From DATIRA01 sp964553405 (GTDB lineage: Bacteria; Pseudomonadota; Gammaproteobacteria; Steroidobacterales; Steroidobacteraceae): a DNA stretch of 62,837 nucleotides. A program made the position numbers and the translations under genes. This document shows positions 42,718 to 50,469 of the stretch, in pieces; position 1 is the stretch's first letter; each line of letters begins with the position of its first letter. The DNA is taken from the NCBI GenBank assembly GCA_964553405.1, contig CAZKLS010000005.1, positions 1 through 62,837 on the forward strand, read 5' to 3'. Below the pieces are notes generated by a model. The model saw nothing but the letters and a program-made list of their open reading frames with translations, was not told where the DNA came from and ran no database searches.

Positions 42718-45192
42718 ATGCCGCTGGTACTGCGCGAGCCGATCGGAGAGCGCGTGCTGGCGGACGCGGACCTGCCCGCCTCGCTGGGAGGCGAAGGCAG
42801 CGACGTGACTGTCAGTTCGCGAATCCCGGGCCCGCTGGCCTGGCTGGGCGTGCAGGACGGCAGGTATTTCCTGCAGGCCGACGGTGACGAGTCGCGGGTG
42901 CTGCGCAACGGCGCGGCCTGCCGCGGCTCGGCCTGGCTTTCCGACGGGGACGTGATCGACGTCGCGGACGGGCGCCTGAAGTTTCATCTGCAGGACGGGC
43001 GACATGTGCTCGAGGTGCTGGCTGGAGGCGCCGCGAACGTCACCGCGCCGCCCGTGCTGGAGCCGTCGGCGGGCGTCGCAGGTGACGGTGCCGCCGAGGA
43101 TGCACGCATCGAGGCCGTCGCATTCCGTCGTCCGGACGCGGGCGTCGCGGGTCGGCCACATGTTTTGGGCTGGGGTCGCATCGCGACGATCGCGGGCCTG
43201 ATGCTGCTGGCCCTCGTCGCGGCCGTGATATTCACGTCCGTCCCGGTGCAGCTGCAGATCGAGCCGCCGCCCGAGCGCGCGAGCTTCCAGGGCGGATGGC
43301 CCGGGCTCCGGTTCGGTTCGAGTCACCTGCTGCGGCCGGGCAGCTACCGCCTCGTGGCGGAGCGCGAGGGGTACGAGCGGCTGGAGGTGCCGGTCGAGAT
43401 CACGGACCGTCGCGACCAGCGGTTCGAGTTCAGCATGAAGCTGCTGCCAGGCCGGCTGAGGGTGGAGACCCCGGTGCCGGGCCGGCTCAGCGTGGACGGT
43501 GTCGAGGCAGGCGAGGTGCCGGGTGAGTTCGAACTCGCCGCCGGCAGGTACACGCTGACGATCGATACGGAGCGCTACCTGGACCACGTCGAGGAGGTCG
43601 AGATCGATGGCGGTGGCCGGCTGCAGCTGCTGACGCCCGAGCTGGTGCCGGGCTGGGCGGCGGTGTCCGTGACCTCCGAGCCGGCCGACGCGGAGCTGCT
43701 GGTGAACGGCGAACCGCGGGGCCGTACGCCGCTCGCGATCGAGCTGATGGCCGGCAGCCACCAGCTGGAATTACGCCGGGCCGGCTACAAGCCCTGGCTG
43801 ACCGACCTGCAGCTGAAGCCGGGCACGCCGGTCGAGATCGGGCCGGTCAAGCTCGGAGTCCCGGACGGTCGCCTGGTCGTGCGCAGCCGGCCGGCCGGCG
43901 CGAACGTGACGATCGGCGGCGCCTACCGCGGCCGGACGCCGCTCGAGATCGAGGTGCGCCCGGACATCGTGCAGGCCATCACGATCTCGCGCGACGGCTA
44001 CGAGTCCGCCAGCCGGGAACTCTCCGTGGCCTCGGGGGCGCGCGAAGTCCTGGACGTGAACCTGGAGGCGATCCTGGGACAGGTGATCGTCAGCGCTTCG
44101 CCTGCCGATGCCGAGCTGTACGTCGACGGCGAGCCGCGTGGCCGGGCCAACCAGACGCTCGAACTGCCGGCGACCGCGCACGTGATCGAGCTGCGCAAGA
44201 GTGGCTACGCGCCCTATCGCGAGACGGTCACGCCGCGGCCCGGCCTGCCGCAGAAAGTCGAGGCCCGCCTGCTCGAGGCGGTCGCGTCGGCGGCGGCAGC
44301 CGCTCCGTCCGGCGACGATGGCGGCGCAGCCGGTGAAGAGGCCGCAGCCCCGGTGGCCGTCGTCGCGCTCGAACCGGCGCTGCGCAGCCCGGCGGGGCAG
44401 GAGCTGAAGCTCGCACCGGCAGGCTCCTACACGATGGGCAGCCCGCGGCGCGAGGCGGGCCGGCGCGCCAACGAGTCGCAGCGCGCCGTGACGCTGCAGC
44501 GGCGTTTCTACGTCGCAGCGCGCGAGGTCACCAACGCGGAGTACCGGCAGTTCCGCCCGCAACATCGCTCCGGCTACATACTGCAGACGAGCCTGGACCT
44601 CGACCGGCAGCCCGTGGTCAACGTCAGCTGGCAGGACGCCGCCGCCTACTGCAACTGGTTGAGCGAGAAAGAGGGCCTGCCGCCCGCATACCGGGAAAGT
44701 GGCGGCCGGCTGGTCGCGGTGGTTCCGGCCACGCGCGGCTATCGCCTGCCCACCGAGGCGGAATGGGAGTGGGTCGCGCGGCGCAGTCCGGCGGGACTGC
44801 TCAAGTACCCATGGGGCGAGAACCTGCCCGTGCCACCCGGCAGCGGCAATTTCGCGGATCGCCGCGCGCAGCCGATCGTGCCGCTGGTGCTCGACGCGCT
44901 CGACGACGGCTACGCGGGCACGGCACCGGTGGCGAGCTTCAACGCCAACGCGCTCGGCATCTTCGACCTCGGGGGCAACGTCGCGGAGTGGACGCACGAC
45001 CTCTACACTGTTCGTCCGCCCGGTGGCGAGGCCACGGTGGATCCCGCGGCCACCGGCGAGGGGTCGGTGCACGTGATCCGCGGCTCGAGCTGGAAGCACG
45101 CCGCGGTCACCGAGCTCAGGCTGGCATACCGCGATTACGGCGAGGGCAAGCGCAATGACGTCGGATTCCGCATCGCGCGTTACGCGCAGTAG
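42718..45192 (+). CDS. FHA-like/TM/five-PEGA/FGE-sulfatase-domain protein
   Basis: 824 residues. Residues 1-105 form a degenerate FHA-like domain, then a membrane helix at about 153-175. Five PEGA units follow (about 180-245, 247-312, 314-380, 385-450 and 454-520; units carry patterns such as LLVNGEPRGRTPL, VTIGGAYRGRTPL, LYVDGEPRGR). The C-terminal FGE-sulfatase domain (about 560-824) has GSYTMGS, EVTNAEYRQF, PVVNVSWQDAAAYCNWLS, YRLPTEAEWEWVA, GNVAEW and a last RGSSW without the FGE active-site cysteines, so it is probably a binding domain, not an oxidase. It starts two bases after the kinase gene stop. Confidence 0.87.
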   Translation: MPLVLREPIGERVLADADLPASLGGEGSDVTVSSRIPGPLAWLGVQDGRYFLQADGDESRVLRNGAACRGSAWLSDGDVIDVADGRLKFHLQDGRHVLEVLAGGAANVTAPPVLEPSAGVAGDGAAEDARIEAVAFRRPDAGVAGRPHVLGWGRIATIAGLMLLALVAAVIFTSVPVQLQIEPPPERASFQGGWPGLRFGSSHLLRPGSYRLVAEREGYERLEVPVEITDRRDQRFEFSMKLLPGRLRVETPVPGRLSVDGVEAGEVPGEFELAAGRYTLTIDTERYLDHVEEVEIDGGGRLQLLTPELVPGWAAVSVTSEPADAELLVNGEPRGRTPLAIELMAGSHQLELRRAGYKPWLTDLQLKPGTPVEIGPVKLGVPDGRLVVRSRPAGANVTIGGAYRGRTPLEIEVRPDIVQAITISRDGYESASRELSVASGAREVLDVNLEAILGQVIVSASPADAELYVDGEPRGRANQTLELPATAHVIELRKSGYAPYRETVTPRPGLPQKVEARLLEAVASAAAAAPSGDDGGAAGEEAAAPVAVVALEPALRSPAGQELKLAPAGSYTMGSPRREAGRRANESQRAVTLQRRFYVAAREVTNAEYRQFRPQHRSGYILQTSLDLDRQPVVNVSWQDAAAYCNWLSEKEGLPPAYRESGGRLVAVVPATRGYRLPTEAEWEWVARRSPAGLLKYPWGENLPVPPGSGNFADRRAQPIVPLVLDALDDGYAGTAPVASFNANALGIFDLGGNVAEWTHDLYTVRPPGGEATVDPAATGEGSVHVIRGSSWKHAAVTELRLAYRDYGEGKRNDVGFRIARYAQ

Positions 45193-45487
45193 CAGAAGCC
45201 TGCAGCGGGCGCTGTTGCTGTTCGGGGCCTGCCTCGTGCTCGGCGGCGTGCTCGGCGCGCAGGAGCCGTCAGCCCCCGGCCCGAGCGGCGAGCCGGCGCC
45301 GCAGCCTGCCGACGCAGGCCCGCCCCAGCCTGCCGACGGGTCGCCGGCTGAGACCGCCCCGCCGGACGGAGCGCCTGACGGAGCGGCGGACGGGCGGCCC
45401 CGGACCGTCGGGCCGACGCCGGATCGCTTCGAGCCGACCGAGAAGGTGCGCGCCGATTTCGACGTGTCCTTCCCCGTGGACATCTGA
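45155..45487 (+). CDS. Small Pro-rich exported or membrane-anchored protein
   Basis: 110 residues. A basic N-terminus is followed by a hydrophobic segment (about 17-35, LQRALLLFGACLVLGGVLGAQE), then a Pro/Gly/Ala-rich tail (36-90) and a charged end (EKVRADFDVSFPVDI). Its start overlaps the FGE gene by 38 bases and it ends 19 bases before the channel gene, so it is co-transcribed. A lipobox is not clear. The short C-terminal peptide could contact a periplasmic partner. Confidence 0.6.
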   Translation: MTSDSASRVTRSSRSLQRALLLFGACLVLGGVLGAQEPSAPGPSGEPAPQPADAGPPQPADGSPAETAPPDGAPDGAADGRPRTVGPTPDRFEPTEKVRADFDVSFPVDI

Positions 45488-45506
45488 GCCGGGAGAGGCA
45501 AGCCGC

Positions 45507-46313
45507 ATGTCACGAATCAACTCGCGCGGGCCCAACGAGCTGGTCTTCAGCCTGTTCGCGCTGATCATCGCGATCATCGTCGTGCATGCCGCCTACGTGA
45601 CCGTGATCCGGCCGCGGGCCGCCGTGGTGATGGAAGAGCAGCGCGCGGCGATGGCGAGCGACCCGAGCTACGTGGCGGAGCGGTCGATCTACGTCGTGAT
45701 CAAGGACTGGGAGCAGGAAGCCTGCATCATCCTCGCGCTCTGGGCGCTGGCCATCATCGGCTACAAGGCCGTGCAGGCCCGGCGCGAGCGCACGCTGCTC
45801 GCGCGCGACCTGGTGCACGTGCCCGAGGGGATGCGCATCCTGCCCGAGGATGCGCGGGAATACGCGCGGCCGATCGAGGCGCTGCCGAAGGTCGAGGCCG
45901 CGTGCCTGCTGCCGAGGGCACTGCTGGTCTCGCTGTACCGCTTCGCGGCGACGCGCAACGTGCAGGACGTTTCCGAGGCCGGTCGCGACGTATGCGAGGC
46001 CGAGTCGGAGCGCCTCGACTCCGAGCTGTCGATGCTCCGCTACATCGCCTGGGCCATACCGGCCATCGGGTTCATCGGCACGGTGCGCGGCATCGGCGAC
46101 GCGCTCGGCGAGGCGCACAAGGCCGTCACCGGCGACGTCTCCGGCGTCACCGCGGGCCTCGGCACCGCCTTCAACTCGACGCTGATCGCGCTGCTGATCA
46201 GCATCGTGATCATGTTCCTGCTGCACCGGCTGCAGCTCACCCAGGAACGCCTGGTGCTGGACAGCGAGACCTACCTCGACCAGCACCTGATACGGCACAT
46301 GCAGGTGCGCTGA
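45507..46313 (+). CDS. ExbB/TolQ/MotA-family proton-channel protein
   Basis: 268 residues with four membrane segments: about 12-34, 70-88, 179-200 and 218-240. The last two carry the MotA/TolQ/ExbB signature: AWAIPAIGFIGTVRGIGDAL and GLGTAFNSTLIALLISIVI. A large cytoplasmic section (about 90-178) precedes them. Proteins of this family form a pentameric channel around a partner with a single Asp-bearing helix and use the proton gradient. No classical ExbD, TolR or MotB gene is present, but two vWA proteins with such a helix follow. Confidence 0.88.
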   Translation: MSRINSRGPNELVFSLFALIIAIIVVHAAYVTVIRPRAAVVMEEQRAAMASDPSYVAERSIYVVIKDWEQEACIILALWALAIIGYKAVQARRERTLLARDLVHVPEGMRILPEDAREYARPIEALPKVEAACLLPRALLVSLYRFAATRNVQDVSEAGRDVCEAESERLDSELSMLRYIAWAIPAIGFIGTVRGIGDALGEAHKAVTGDVSGVTAGLGTAFNSTLIALLISIVIMFLLHRLQLTQERLVLDSETYLDQHLIRHMQVR

Positions 46314-46318
46314 CCAGG

Positions 46319-47692
46319 ATGACACTGGCCCTCGAAGTCAACGACGCCGCACTGGTACTCGCGAGCGCCGCCGGCGTGCTGGCTGCCGAGCCGGGGATCG
46401 CGATGCTCGACGGCCGCGAGCCCGAGACCGGCACCGCGGCGGCCCGGCGCGCGCGGCTGCAACCGCTGTTCGCCGAAAGCAGGTACTGGCAGGATCTCTC
46501 CGACGAGGCGTTGCCGAGGCCGATGCCGGCCGCGGCTACGCCGGCCGAGACGGCCTACGCGCAACTGAAAGCCCTTGCCGGCCCCTGGCTGGACGAAGGC
46601 GCGGAACTGCTGCTCGCGGTGCCGCCGTGGTACTCGCGCGGGCAGCTCGGCCTGCTGCTCGGCATCGTCGAGGAACTCGGCCTGAAGGCGGTCGGCCTGG
46701 TGGACGCTTCGCTCGCGTCGGCGTCGCTGCGGGCCGCTCCGGCGAACCTGCTGCAACTCGAGCTCTGGCTGCACCGCGGCGTGCTGTCGGTCATGGAGCA
46801 CTCGGGCGAGTTGCGGCGAACGCGATTCGAGGTCCTGCCGCAGCACGGCTGGATGGCGCTGCAACAGGCCTGGCTCGAGATGCTTGCGGCGACCTTCGTC
46901 CGCAAGACCCGGTTCGATCCGCTTCACGACGCGCGCACGGAGCAGCTGCTCTGCGACGGGCTTCCCGGCTGGCTGGCGGTCCTCTCCGACCAGCCCACCG
47001 TGACCGCCGAAATCGCCGCCGGCGGCGGCGTGCACGCGATCGAGCTCAGTCCGGCGCAATTCGCGGCTGCGGCGGAGCCGGTCTACCAGGGCTACGTGCG
47101 CACGCTGCAGCAGGCCCGAACCGCGAGCGGTCCGCTGCACCTGCGGCTCGCGCAGCGCTTCGCGGCCCTGCCGGGCCTGCTCGAGCGGCTGGCGGAGATC
47201 CGTGACTGCGAGATCGAGGTGCTGCCGGTCGGCGCCGCGGCGCTCGGCGCGCTGACCTGGGAGTCCGCGATACGGCGCGAGCCCGGCGCACTGACGCTGG
47301 TGCAGCGCCTGCCGGTGGAGTCGCTGGCGCCGGCCGGCACGCCCTCGCCGGCGGGCACGTCGGTGCCCGCGGCACTGCGCCCCACGCACCTGGCCTACCG
47401 CGGCCGCGCGTACCGCATCGCCACCGATCCGCTGCTGGTCGGGTCCTCGCCGGCCGGGGGACCGCGGGCGCTCACGGTGGACGCCGGGCCCGGGATCTCC
47501 AGGCAGCACTGCGCGCTGTGGAGCGCGGGCGACGGCGTGTGGCTCGAGGACCGCAGCACCTACGGGACCTGGGTGAACGGTCAGCGCATCGGCGGTCGCG
47601 TGCCGCTGCGCGAGGGCGACCGGCTGCGCATCGGCAGCCCCGGCACGGAGCTGCTGCTGCTGCGCGAGGTGGACGAGCGTGGCGCGCCGTAA
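46319..47692 (+). CDS. Actin/Hsp70-like-fold protein with C-terminal FHA domain
   Basis: 457 residues, no signal or membrane helix, so cytoplasmic. Residues 1-330 resemble an actin-like/Hsp70-like fold: N-terminal LALEVNDAALVLA and a typical helix-strand unit VPPWYSRGQLGLLLGIVEELGLKAVGLVDASLASAS. The phosphate motifs are poorly kept, so ATP binding is uncertain. The C-terminal FHA domain (about 370-450) has PGISRQHCALW and YGTWVNGQRIGG, the phosphothreonine-binding residues. It is a likely reader of the cluster kinase. ATG five bases after the channel gene stop; overlaps the next gene by 14 bases. Confidence 0.8.
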   Translation: MTLALEVNDAALVLASAAGVLAAEPGIAMLDGREPETGTAAARRARLQPLFAESRYWQDLSDEALPRPMPAAATPAETAYAQLKALAGPWLDEGAELLLAVPPWYSRGQLGLLLGIVEELGLKAVGLVDASLASASLRAAPANLLQLELWLHRGVLSVMEHSGELRRTRFEVLPQHGWMALQQAWLEMLAATFVRKTRFDPLHDARTEQLLCDGLPGWLAVLSDQPTVTAEIAAGGGVHAIELSPAQFAAAAEPVYQGYVRTLQQARTASGPLHLRLAQRFAALPGLLERLAEIRDCEIEVLPVGAAALGALTWESAIRREPGALTLVQRLPVESLAPAGTPSPAGTSVPAALRPTHLAYRGRAYRIATDPLLVGSSPAGGPRALTVDAGPGISRQHCALWSAGDGVWLEDRSTYGTWVNGQRIGGRVPLREGDRLRIGSPGTELLLLREVDERGAP

Positions 47693-48770
47693 GACCGAGG
47701 TCTTCAGCATGTCCTTCCTGGACGTGATCGCCTGCGGCTTCGGCGCGATCGTGCTGTTCTACACGATCCTGAGCGCCCAGGCGGGCGTGCAGCGTCAGCA
47801 TCGCAACGACGACCTCCGCTCCGAGGTCACCCGGCTGGAGGAGCAGGTGCTCGAGGGCTACAAGAACCTGGTCGTGCTGCGCAATGCGATGCAGTCCGCC
47901 GAGGAACAGGTGCCGAGCGAGGGGCTCGCGAACCGGATCATCGAGGAGACCGAGAGCCTGAAGCAGCAGCTCGCGGAGATGGACCAGGAAACGCTCTCGA
48001 AGCGCGAGGCGATCGAGCGGCTGAAGCAGGACCTGAAGTCGCTGGAGGAGGGTACGCGGCGGCTCGCCGCGGGGACTCCGAGCCCCGGTCAGCCCGGTAC
48101 GCGCATCAAGGGATTCGTCGGAAGCGGTGACCGCCAGTACCTGACCGGACTGAAGGTCGGCGGGCAGCGGATCCTGATCCTGGTGGACGTCTCGGCGAGC
48201 ATGATGGACGAGTCCGTCGTGAACGTGATCCGCCTGCGGAACATGCCGGAGGTGCGGCGGATGAGCGCGCCGAAGTGGCGCCGGGCGGTCGGTACGATCG
48301 ACTGGATCACTTCGCAACTGCCCGCAAAGTCGAAGTTCCAGCTCTACGGCTTCAACACGCAGCCACGGGCCATGGTCGAGGGCAGCGACGGGCGATGGCT
48401 GGACGCCGGCGACGCGAACGCGCTCAACGACGCGCTGCAGGCGCTCAGGAAAGTCGTGCCGCAGGATGGCACCAGCCTCGAGAATGCGCTGGCGGTCGCG
48501 GGCCGGCTCACGCCCCGTCCCGACAACGTGATCCTGGTCACCGACGGGCTGCCCACCCAGGGCGCGTCGCCGCCGGCGGTCAGGAAGACCGTGGACGGAC
48601 AGGCCCGGCTCAAGCTCTTCGAGCGTGCGATTTCGCGCCTGCCCGCCGGGATCCCGGTCAACGTGATCCTGCTGCCGATGGAAGGCGACCCGATGGCGCC
48701 CGGTGCGTACTGGACGCTCGCGCGCCGCTCGCAGGGCTCGTTCCTCAGCCCGTCGAGGGACTGGCCATGA
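47679..48770 (+). CDS. vWA protein with ExbD/MotB-like membrane helix (first)
   Basis: 363 residues. An N-terminal membrane helix (about 9-31, FSMSFLDVIACGFGAIVLF) with Asp15, a coiled coil (about 40-130) and a periplasmic vWA domain (about 163-360) whose MIDAS is complete: DVSAS at 170-174, Thr265 (DGTSLENAL) and Asp289 (LVTDGLP). The short Arg/Lys-rich N-terminus puts the vWA domain outside. The GTG at 47679 overlaps the upstream gene. The topology copies ExbD/TolR/MotB, with the Asp at the cytoplasmic third of the helix and a vWA domain replacing the usual periplasmic part. Confidence 0.85.
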   Translation: MARRKTEVFSMSFLDVIACGFGAIVLFYTILSAQAGVQRQHRNDDLRSEVTRLEEQVLEGYKNLVVLRNAMQSAEEQVPSEGLANRIIEETESLKQQLAEMDQETLSKREAIERLKQDLKSLEEGTRRLAAGTPSPGQPGTRIKGFVGSGDRQYLTGLKVGGQRILILVDVSASMMDESVVNVIRLRNMPEVRRMSAPKWRRAVGTIDWITSQLPAKSKFQLYGFNTQPRAMVEGSDGRWLDAGDANALNDALQALRKVVPQDGTSLENALAVAGRLTPRPDNVILVTDGLPTQGASPPAVRKTVDGQARLKLFERAISRLPAGIPVNVILLPMEGDPMAPGAYWTLARRSQGSFLSPSRDWP

Positions 48771-49780
48771 AGCGCTCCCGCCTCGGCCGGCGCGACGTCG
48801 AAGTGTTCAGCATGTCGTTCCTCGACGCGATCTGCTGCGGCTTCGGCGCGGTGATCCTGCTGCTGGTGCTGACCGAGGTCGGCGAGCCGGTCGTGTTCGA
48901 GAAGTCACGCGTGGACCTCGAGGGCCAGCTGCTCAAGCTGCAGCAGGAGCTCAACGAGATCCTCGGCACCAGCGAAGTGCTGAACCGCGAGCTCGAGGCG
49001 CGCCGGATACAGCTGTCAGAGGAGCAGCAGAAGATCGCGCGGCTGCGCGGCGACCTGAGCGCGATCCGCGGCCGCTTCGACTCCTCGCGCAAGGACGCCG
49101 AGGTCGCGAACCAGATCGAGGGGCAGCTGGTGTCCGCCCAGCAGGAACTCACCGAGGAGATGAAGCGCGTGCTCGGCGCCCAGTTCCGCCGCAAGGACGA
49201 TTCGCCGATCGGCGGCGTGCCGGTCGACAGCGAGTACATCATCTTCATCATCGATACTTCCGGCAGCATGGCGAACTACGCCTGGCCGCTGATGCTCCGC
49301 AAGATGCAGGAGGTGCTCGACGTCTATCCGGGCGTCAAGGGCTGGCAGGTCATGAGCGACGAGGGTGCCTACATGTTCCCGACCTATCGCGGCCGCTGGC
49401 TGCCGGACACCCCGGTGCAGCGCAAGCTCGTGCTGGAGCGGCTGCGCGACTGGTTCCCGTTCAGCAACTCGAGCCCGGTCGAGGGCATCGTCGAGGCGAT
49501 CCGTACCTACTACGCCTCGGGGCTCAAGATCAGCCTGTACGTGCTCGGCGACGAGTTCACCGGCAGCTCGATCGATTCGGTCGTGCGCAGCGTGGACATG
49601 ATCAACCGGGAGGACAAGAGCGGACGGCGCCGCGTCCGGATCCACGCGATCGGTTTCCCGGTGCGGCCCGACGCGCCGCAGTACACCAGCGTGCGCTTCG
49701 CGACGCTGATGCGGATTCTATGCGAGCGCAACGGCGGGACGTTCGTGGGCCTGAACGAACCCGCCAGCTATCGCGGGTGA
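48767..49780 (+). CDS. vWA protein with ExbD/MotB-like membrane helix (second)
   Basis: 337 residues, paralogous in layout to its neighbour. The helix (about 13-36, FSMSFLDAICCGFGAVILL) carries Asp20. A coiled coil (about 43-135) leads to a vWA domain (about 155-335) with MIDAS DTSGS at 163-167 and Asp262 (LGDEFTG). The Thr position reads SNSSPVEG, so Ser may substitute. The ATG overlaps the upstream stop (ATGA), implying 1:1 translation. Helices of the two proteins could form a heterodimer within the channel pentamer, as ExbD does as a homodimer. Confidence 0.85.
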   Translation: MKRSRLGRRDVEVFSMSFLDAICCGFGAVILLLVLTEVGEPVVFEKSRVDLEGQLLKLQQELNEILGTSEVLNRELEARRIQLSEEQQKIARLRGDLSAIRGRFDSSRKDAEVANQIEGQLVSAQQELTEEMKRVLGAQFRRKDDSPIGGVPVDSEYIIFIIDTSGSMANYAWPLMLRKMQEVLDVYPGVKGWQVMSDEGAYMFPTYRGRWLPDTPVQRKLVLERLRDWFPFSNSSPVEGIVEAIRTYYASGLKISLYVLGDEFTGSSIDSVVRSVDMINREDKSGRRRVRIHAIGFPVRPDAPQYTSVRFATLMRILCERNGGTFVGLNEPASYRG

Positions 49781-49796
49781 GACGCGCCATGCGACC

Positions 49797-50465
49797 ATGC
49801 GCCGCATGAGTGCAGCGATGCAGAGGACGGGGGCGGTGCTTGCCGTGGTCTCGGCGGGCCTGCTCGCGGGCGGCTGCGTGCCGACCCGGTTCGAGGCTGC
49901 GCCGTCGATTCCCGCGCCGCTGGTCGCGCGCATCCCGATCGTCGTCGGACTGTACATGCCTCCGGCCTTCGCGACCGCGGTGCACGAGGAGAAGCGCGAG
50001 GGCGCGAGCTTCTCGATCGCGCTCGGCACGGCGCAGGCCGACGGTTTCCAGCGGCTGATGAACGCGATGTTCGACCGCGTCGTCCCGGTCGCCTCGACCG
50101 ACGCAGGCGCCGGCACCGACCCGGAGATCCGCGGCGTGCTGGAACCCGTGATGGAGGAGTTCGCGTTCATCACGCCGGGCGACTCCGGCACGTCGATGTA
50201 CGCCGTCAGCATCCGCTACCGGATCAACGCCTATACGCCCACCGGCGAGCTGCAGGAGTCCTGGACCTTCACCGGCTACGGGACCGAGGCGTCTTCCGGC
50301 ATTCCGATGAGCGGGCGGCCCGCGCTGGAGAAGGCCACGGCCAGGGCGATGCGCGACGCGGGTGCCCGGCTCGCTGCGGAATTCCGCGAGCAGGCGATCG
50401 CGCGGGGACTGCTGCCGGAAGAACAGGCCGGCGAGACGATGGAAATCGTTCCGCAGGTGGACTGA
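49797..50465 (+). CDS. Lipoprotein of unknown function, last gene of the cluster
   Basis: 222 residues with lipobox LLAGGC (Cys27). The mature part is a single alpha/beta domain (IPIVVGLYMPPAF, FQRLMNAMFDRVVPV, YAVSIRYRINAYTPTGELQESWTFTGYG, ALEKATARAMRDAGARLAAEF). This resembles the general build of small outer-membrane-associated lipoproteins, but no family was named with confidence. Sixteen bases separate it from the second vWA gene. It converges on the TPR/TonB-C gene. Confidence 0.72.
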   Translation: MRRMSAAMQRTGAVLAVVSAGLLAGGCVPTRFEAAPSIPAPLVARIPIVVGLYMPPAFATAVHEEKREGASFSIALGTAQADGFQRLMNAMFDRVVPVASTDAGAGTDPEIRGVLEPVMEEFAFITPGDSGTSMYAVSIRYRINAYTPTGELQESWTFTGYGTEASSGIPMSGRPALEKATARAMRDAGARLAAEFREQAIARGLLPEEQAGETMEIVPQVD

Positions 50466-50469
50466 GCGC

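Noticed and set aside
45507..49780. Zorya, Tol-Pal or flagellar MotAB locus
   Set aside because: No ZorB-like OmpA domain, no TolR, TolB or Pal, and no MotB; the partner helices are on vWA proteins.
37067..50465. Type VI secretion (PpkA/Fha) cluster
   Set aside because: Kinase, FHA and vWA are reminiscent, but no Tss structural gene (TssB/C, ClpV, Hcp, VgrG) is present.
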